From Oscillospiraceae bacterium (lineage in GTDB: Bacteria > Bacillota > Clostridia > Oscillospirales > Ruminococcaceae), in contig JAFYQD010000004.1 in assembly GCA_017547245.1 (NCBI GenBank), positions 1 to 39,453 of the forward strand: DNA of 39,453 nt, given 5' to 3'. A program made the position numbers and the translations under genes. This document shows positions 34,916 through 39,453 of this stretch, piece after piece; the first letter of the stretch is position 1; each line of letters opens with the position of its first letter. The notes under the pieces were generated by a model. It did no database searches and had not been told where the DNA came from. It saw nothing but the letters and a program-made list of their open reading frames with translations.

Positions 34916-37120
34916 TCAGATCCCCATTCGGTTTTCCACCATATATCTCAGGTTGGTATAACGGGAGGTACGGGCATTGTTCTCTACCATAGCGGCAACG
35001 GTTGTCTTTTCCCCCACCATAACCAGAATACGACGGGCACGTGTAACCCCCGTATACAGCAGATTGCGGTAATGCAGCCTGCGGTGGCTGCCCCACAGCG
35101 GCATTATCACCGCCTCAAATTCGCAGCCCTGACTTTTGTGGATGGTAACGGCATAGGCATGTTCCAGCTGATCCAGCATTTCGAAGGAATAGAGGGCGGT
35201 TTTATCGTCAAAACGCACCCGCAAGGTTTTGGACCCACGGTCCAGCATATCGATAACACCGATGTCACCGTTAAAGACACCCATCCCCTGGGCATCCCCC
35301 GACTTCCACACAATGTCGTAATTGTTTTTGATCTGCATAACCTTGTCCCCTTCTCGGAAAACACGGCCCATAAAGGCAGTTTCGCCCTTCTGCGGATCGG
35401 CAGGATTCAGCACAGCCTGCAGCCTGCGGTTCAGTTCTTCCACGCCAAGGGCGCCCTTGCGTCCGGGACAGAGCACCTGAATATCGGCAATGGGCGAATA
35501 TCCATAGGAAGCCGGCAGACGGCGGCTGACCAGGTCGGCCACCGTGGCGGCAGCACTTTCCATACCGCTGCGGGCAAGGAAAAAGCAGTCGCTTTCTTTG
35601 GCATCCAGTTCAGGAAGTTCGCCACGCACAATGGCATGGGCATTGGTAACAATCAGGCTGTTGGCAGCCTGACGGAATATCTCGTCCAAATGTACGGTAG
35701 CCACACGCTCGCTGGCAATCAAATCCCTCAGCAGATTGCCTGCCCCAACCGAAGGAAGCTGGTCAGGGTCACCCACCAAAATAAGCTTACAGCTCATTTT
35801 CAAAGCCCTCAGCAGCGATTCAAACAACAGTGTGTCCACCATTGACATCTCGTCCACGATGACGGCATCGCAGCGCAGAGGGTTCTTTTCATTGTGCTTG
35901 AACCCGTGGGAAGGACTGGCAGGATCGATTTCCAACAAACGGTGAATGGTTCTGGCTTCACGGTGTGTAACCTCGGCCAACCGCTTGGCGGCACGGCCGG
36001 TGGGCGCAGCCAAAGCCACCTTCAGCCCCTGCTGTTCCAACAGTTCCAGTATGCCGGCCATGGTGGTGGTTTTGCCTGTACCGGGGCCGCCGGTAAGGAT
36101 AAACAGATTATGAGAAAGTGCCTGAGCCACCGCACTGCGCTGCCGTGCAGCATAGGTGATGCCCAATGTCTGCTCCAGCAGTTCCACCGATTTATGATAA
36201 TCGGGCGGATAGGGGTTCTGGGTTGCAAGCATCAGGTTGATGCGTCCGGCAATGTAGTTTTCAGCAAAGAAAAGCTCGGGAAGATAGATGCATTCGCCCC
36301 ATTCGCCATCCAGCAGATAAAGCGAGCCGTCTTCCAGTTCTCCCTCCAGTTCGTCTTCCACCAGTTCGGTTTCACACTGAAGGAACTGGGTAGTGATGGG
36401 AACAAGTTTTTCGCGTGGAACACAGGTATGCCCGTTCTGGGCGTTGCGGCGCAGCACATGGCCAAGGGCAGCCTGAACACGCAGCGGACTGTCTTCGGCA
36501 ATGCCCATTCTTCCCGCAATCTCATCGGCCTCTTCAAACTCCAAGCCAATCTGTTCACAACACAGGCGGTAGGGGTTTTCCTGTACCACCTGGGTGGTCA
36601 TGGTACCCCACATCTTCCAGATGCGGATGCTGGCGGCAGGGTCGATGCCCAGACCCGAAAGAAAGACCATAGCCGTGCGGATGCCGTACAGGCCACGGAA
36701 CGCCTCACCGATTTCCCGAGCCTTTTTGGGCGAAATCCCCTGTACCTCGGCCAGTCGGTCGGGATCATTTTCCATGATTTCCAGCGTTTTGTCGCCAAAC
36801 TTTTTAACAAGACGACCAGCCAGCACCGGGCCGATGCCACGCACCGCACCCGAAGTAAGGTATTTTTTGATGGCACCCTCGGTGGCAGGCATTACCCTTT
36901 CGTATATCTCTGCCTTGAACTGCATTCCGTAAGTTCCGTGGGTGGTATAGCTGCCGGTAACGGTAACTTCTTCGCCCTCGGCAATATCCAGCACCTCGCC
37001 CACAACGGTCACCAACTCGTCATCTACCGCCAGATCAAGCACGGTAAAGCCGGTATCTTCGTTGCGGAAAACAATGGTTTCCACCGTTCCGCTCAGCTTT
37101 ATTGTTTCTTTTTCAGCCAT
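34916..37120 (-). CDS. recD2: RecD2-type ATP-dependent DNA helicase
   Basis: RecD2 is a 5'-3' superfamily 1B helicase that acts in DNA repair without RecBC. The 734-residue protein has the N-terminal OB-like and helix-hairpin-helix region (GAVRGIGPVLAGRLVKKFG, residues 91-109), Walker A GGPGTGKTT at 344-352, motif II IVDEMSMVD at 421-429, motif III LVGDPDQLPSVGAG and the C-terminal motif VTIHKSQGCEFEAVI with YTGVTRARR. ATG at 37120 follows GGAGGTAAGCCGGT. It is between a small membrane-protein gene and comF in one operon. Confidence 0.95.
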   Translation of the reverse strand: MAEKETIKLSGTVETIVFRNEDTGFTVLDLAVDDELVTVVGEVLDIAEGEEVTVTGSYTTHGTYGMQFKAEIYERVMPATEGAIKKYLTSGAVRGIGPVLAGRLVKKFGDKTLEIMENDPDRLAEVQGISPKKAREIGEAFRGLYGIRTAMVFLSGLGIDPAASIRIWKMWGTMTTQVVQENPYRLCCEQIGLEFEEADEIAGRMGIAEDSPLRVQAALGHVLRRNAQNGHTCVPREKLVPITTQFLQCETELVEDELEGELEDGSLYLLDGEWGECIYLPELFFAENYIAGRINLMLATQNPYPPDYHKSVELLEQTLGITYAARQRSAVAQALSHNLFILTGGPGTGKTTTMAGILELLEQQGLKVALAAPTGRAAKRLAEVTHREARTIHRLLEIDPASPSHGFKHNEKNPLRCDAVIVDEMSMVDTLLFESLLRALKMSCKLILVGDPDQLPSVGAGNLLRDLIASERVATVHLDEIFRQAANSLIVTNAHAIVRGELPELDAKESDCFFLARSGMESAAATVADLVSRRLPASYGYSPIADIQVLCPGRKGALGVEELNRRLQAVLNPADPQKGETAFMGRVFREGDKVMQIKNNYDIVWKSGDAQGMGVFNGDIGVIDMLDRGSKTLRVRFDDKTALYSFEMLDQLEHAYAVTIHKSQGCEFEAVIMPLWGSHRRLHYRNLLYTGVTRARRILVMVGEKTTVAAMVENNARTSRYTNLRYMVENRMGI

Positions 37121-37166
37121 ACCGGCTTACCTCCTTTCGGCAGTTTTTTCAGTCCGCTTATATCAT

Positions 37167-37523
37167 TTAAGTATAATCCATTCGACCTATTTTTTCAACG
37201 AAACTTTCCAGTTGCGCCGCCTCTTCCCTTTCAATCCAGATTACTCCGCTTCCCTTACAAAACACCTTGCAGCGCTCTTTTTCACGGTCATCCAGCCCAA
37301 GGTCGGCCGCCGCCACATGCCCCGGAAAAACACCCCTCTGCCATTCCAGCCAGTCGACTGCCTCCCTCAAACGCTTTTCTCCCATTTTCCCGACCAGAGG
37401 AATCAGCAAAATCATACCATCCAGACGCCGATGCAGCAAAACCGTACCCACAACAATTTCTGCAAGGGTAAACACCCCGGCAAACACCAGACCCAATAGC
37501 AAAGCAGCCATCCACAAATCCAT
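37167..37523 (-). CDS. Small membrane protein, unknown function
   Basis: I do not recognise this 118-residue protein. Residues 5-30 are a long hydrophobic segment (LLLGLVFAGVFTLAEIVVG), followed by a shorter hydrophobic stretch DGMILLIPLVG at about 35-45 and a polar, charged C-terminal part of 70 residues with two cysteines (CKVFC near residue 85). This suggests a membrane anchor with a cytoplasmic domain. The ATG at 37523 has a strong AAGGAGGG ribosome-binding site, which supports it as a real gene. It precedes recD2 by 46 bp and is probably the first gene of that operon. Confidence 0.68.
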   Translation of the reverse strand: MDLWMAALLLGLVFAGVFTLAEIVVGTVLLHRRLDGMILLIPLVGKMGEKRLREAVDWLEWQRGVFPGHVAAADLGLDDREKERCKVFCKGSGVIWIEREEAAQLESFVEKIGRMDYT

Positions 37524-37579
37524 TACATTCCCTCCTTTTTCTTCCCTGTATCTTATGAAAAAGAAGAAAAGATGGTGAA

Positions 37580-37609
37580 TTGATGTGTCAAAACAAATGG
37601 GTTTATGAT
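37580..37609 (+). promoter_or_regulatory. Probable promoter of the MATE gene
   Basis: TTGATG (37580-37585), 18 bp, TATGAT (37604-37609) reads toward the MATE gene and ends 35 bp before its ATG. A TAGAAT lies 4 bp further but has no matching -35. The divergent region is 121 bp long and must also hold the promoter of the minus-strand gene, which I could not place. Confidence 0.5.
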
Positions 37610-37644
37610 AGAATAGTCAACAGACTAAGAAAGGAGGGTTCAAC

Positions 37645-39051
37645 ATGTTTCTGCAGCGTCTGTTTTCCACCGGATATATGGTACCGCCCGGACGCATCTG
37701 CGGCGAACTTCCCTCCTCCCGTCAGGCCTACCGCAGTGCCATTGCCATAGCCTGGCCCTCTGCCATTGAATCCTTTTTGGTGGCGTTGATTGCCTCGGTA
37801 GATACCATCATGGTCGGTACCCTTGGGGCCGAAGCCATTGCAGCGGTGGGCATTACCACCCAGCCCAGATACATGGTGCTGATTTTTATCATTTCGCTGA
37901 ATGTCGGTGTCACCACCATTGTAGCCCGCCGAAGGGGCGAAAACGACCCGGAATCAGCCAACCGCTGTTTGCGTCAGGGCATTATACTTTCCTGTCTGCT
38001 TTCGTTTCTGCTTGGCGCTCTTGCCATTCTTTTTGCGCCCCAACTGCTTGTTTTTGCAGGCGCGGGGCAAGACATTCTGGCCGATGCCGTAATTTATTAC
38101 CGCATTATTATGGTCGGCAATTTCTTCTATTCGGTAAACCTGACCATAAACGCCGCACAGCGTGGTGTGGGCAACACCAAAATTTCGATGGTCACCAACC
38201 TTACCGCCAACGGAATCAATCTGGTTTTCAACTATCTGCTGATTGGCGGCAACTTTGGATTCCCCCGCTGGGGCGTTATGGGTGCGGCCATCGCCACCGC
38301 TCTGGGCAATTTTATCGCCTTTGTTATGTCTTTCCGCTCTATTCTTCGCCCTCATCAGAATGATTTTCTGCGACTTAGCCGCAAAGACAAGTGGAAGCTG
38401 GATATCCCCACCATCCGTCAGATTTTCCGCATCAGTTCCGGGGCCACCGCCGAACAGTTTTTCACCCGTTTTGGCCTGTTCAGCTACTCCAAAATAGTGG
38501 CAGGTTTGGGCACCATCCCCTTTGCCGCCCACCAAATCGTAATGAACGCTCTTTCCATCTCCTTCTCGTTTGGGGAAGGCCTGGGCGCAGCCTCTTCGGC
38601 AATGGTGGGACAGGGTTTGGGGCGCAGCCGTGCCGACCACGCCATTATGTACGGAAAAATATGCCAGCGCATTGGTCTTCTTATTTCCATGGTGCTGTGT
38701 GTTCTCTTTATCACTCAGCGTTTTCCCATTGTTTCGGTCTTTAACGACTCGGCCGAGATTCTTGCCATGAGCAGTATCCCCATGATTCTGACCGGGTGTG
38801 CCTGTTTGTTCCAGGTTTCTTCCACCATTTATTCGGGCAGCCTGCGGGGTGCCGGCGATGTCATCTATGTTGCCATCATATCCCTTGTTTCGGTGGGGAT
38901 TGTACGCCCCATTATCTCGTGGGTTATTTGCTATCCGCTGGGGTTAGGACTTATGGGTGCTTGGCTGGGACTGCTGATAGAGCAGATTTTACGGCTGGTT
39001 CTTTACGGCCGACGTTTCTTAAAATACAAATGGGTTGATATCATTGTATAA
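37645..39051 (+). CDS. MATE-family multidrug/Na+ antiporter
   Basis: MATE proteins export cationic drugs or metabolites in exchange for Na+ or H+. The 468-residue product has about twelve hydrophobic segments in two halves. The first half holds AWPSAIESFLVALIASVDTIMVG (TM1), the second the matching FRISSGATAEQFFTRFG. Segments such as VGNTKISMVTNLTANGINLVFNYLL and GLGAASSAMVGQGLG are typical of the family. ATG at 37645 has AGGAGGG six bases upstream. It is monocistronic, with a terminator at its stop. Substrate cannot be read from the sequence. Confidence 0.93.
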   Translation: MFLQRLFSTGYMVPPGRICGELPSSRQAYRSAIAIAWPSAIESFLVALIASVDTIMVGTLGAEAIAAVGITTQPRYMVLIFIISLNVGVTTIVARRRGENDPESANRCLRQGIILSCLLSFLLGALAILFAPQLLVFAGAGQDILADAVIYYRIIMVGNFFYSVNLTINAAQRGVGNTKISMVTNLTANGINLVFNYLLIGGNFGFPRWGVMGAAIATALGNFIAFVMSFRSILRPHQNDFLRLSRKDKWKLDIPTIRQIFRISSGATAEQFFTRFGLFSYSKIVAGLGTIPFAAHQIVMNALSISFSFGEGLGAASSAMVGQGLGRSRADHAIMYGKICQRIGLLISMVLCVLFITQRFPIVSVFNDSAEILAMSSIPMILTGCACLFQVSSTIYSGSLRGAGDVIYVAIISLVSVGIVRPIISWVICYPLGLGLMGAWLGLLIEQILRLVLYGRRFLKYKWVDIIV

Positions 39052-39086
39052 AAAAATCCCTCTGCCGCAGCAGAGGGATTTTTTTA
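39051..39086. terminator. Bidirectional terminator between MATE gene and metK
   Basis: ATCCCTCTGC (39056-39065) pairs with GCAGAGGGAT (39070-39079) around CGCA, flanked by an A-run on the left and a T-run on the right, so it works for both convergent genes. It begins at the last base of the MATE stop codon. Confidence 0.9.
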
Positions 39087-39090
39087 TATG

Positions 39091-39453
39091 TTACTTTACA
39101 GCTTCCTTCAGTGCTTCTGCACGGTCGGTCTTTTCCCAGGCTACATTCAGATCTTCACGACCCATGTGGCCATAGGCAGCCAGCTGACGATAGATGGGTT
39201 TGCGCAGGTCAAGAGCCTTGATGATGGCAGCGGGACGCAGGTCAAATACCTTGCTTACTGCTTCAGCCAGCTTTTCGTCCGAAACAACACCGGTGCCAAA
39301 GCTGTTTACCATGATGGAAACAGGCTGAGCAACACCAATGGCGTAGGCCAGCTGTACTTCGCAGCGCTTGGCCAGGCCGGCAGCAACAATGTTCTTGGCT
39401 ACCCAACGGGAAGCATAAGCAGCGGAACGGTCCACCTTGGTGGGGTCCTTGCC
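39091..39453 (-). CDS. metK: S-adenosylmethionine synthetase, C-terminal part (cut by window edge)
   Basis: MetK makes S-adenosylmethionine from methionine and ATP. Only the last 120 codons are present; the 5' part lies past the right edge. The frame is open to the edge and starts [17 protein letters not shown], the strongly conserved MetK block that holds active-site residues, followed by [13 protein letters not shown], the [18 protein letters not shown] stretch and AYGHMGRED near the end. All fit the family. The stop lies just after the bidirectional terminator. Confidence 0.96.
   Translation of the reverse strand, partial: GKDPTKVDRSAAYASRWVAKNIVAAGLAKRCEVQLAYAIGVAQPVSIMVNSFGTGVVSDEKLAEAVSKVFDLRPAAIIKALDLRKPIYRQLAAYGHMGREDLNVAWEKTDRAEALKEAVK

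Overview
The window reads as the chromosome of a low- to mid-G+C Firmicute, most likely a gut-type clostridium near the Oscillospirales. This is an inference from gene content: a Bacillus-length S12 with the Firmicute insertion, a Sua5-prfA-DUF951 cluster, RecD2, strong AGGAGG ribosome-binding sites, and a purine pathway whose last two steps are on separate genes. It is almost all core genome. I see no rRNA, tRNA, insertion sequence, CRISPR or prophage. Nearly everything is on the minus strand; only three genes (an S1-domain protein, an S24-type repressor and a MATE exporter) are on the plus strand.

Layout, left to right. 1-11.4 kb: the rpoB-rpoC-rpsL-rpsG-fusA-tuf transcription/translation block, with a perfect-consensus promoter before rpoB, a second promoter before rpsL, and hairpins in the spacers between the ribosomal genes. 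11.4-16.6 kb: an operon running DUF951, prfA, sua5/tsaC, coaE, a lytic transglycosylase and an M18 aminopeptidase, closed by a terminator. 16.6-17.6 kb: a divergent gene for a protein with S1-like repeats. 17.6-22.6 kb: glyA, an esterase, rarA, a HAD hydrolase and an MBL-fold hydrolase. 22.7-30.3 kb: the purine operon, in transcription order purE-purC-purF-purM-purN-IMP cyclohydrolase (PurO type)-AICAR transformylase-purD. It is preceded by a ~185-nt structured RNA with its own promoter and terminator that looks like 6S RNA. 30.65-31.8 kb: a divergent pair made of a small two-helix membrane protein and an autocleavable XRE-S24 repressor, with four helically phased operator-like sites between them. 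31.8-34.2 kb: nrdR with an SIS-domain isomerase, then a stand-alone mreB. 34.2-37.5 kb: a small membrane protein, recD2 and comF. 37.6-39.05 kb: a MATE exporter. The window ends in the 3' part of metK.

The genes mostly serve growth: RNA polymerase, elongation factors, release factor, tRNA modification (t6A), CoA, purines and one-carbon supply. Regulatory links that can be read from sequence are the S24 repressor circuit, a NrdR box over the nrdR promoter, and the 6S-like RNA in front of the purine genes. The two most unusual points are the repressor/membrane-protein module and the RNA-purE arrangement, in which no room exists for a promoter between the RNA's terminator and purE.
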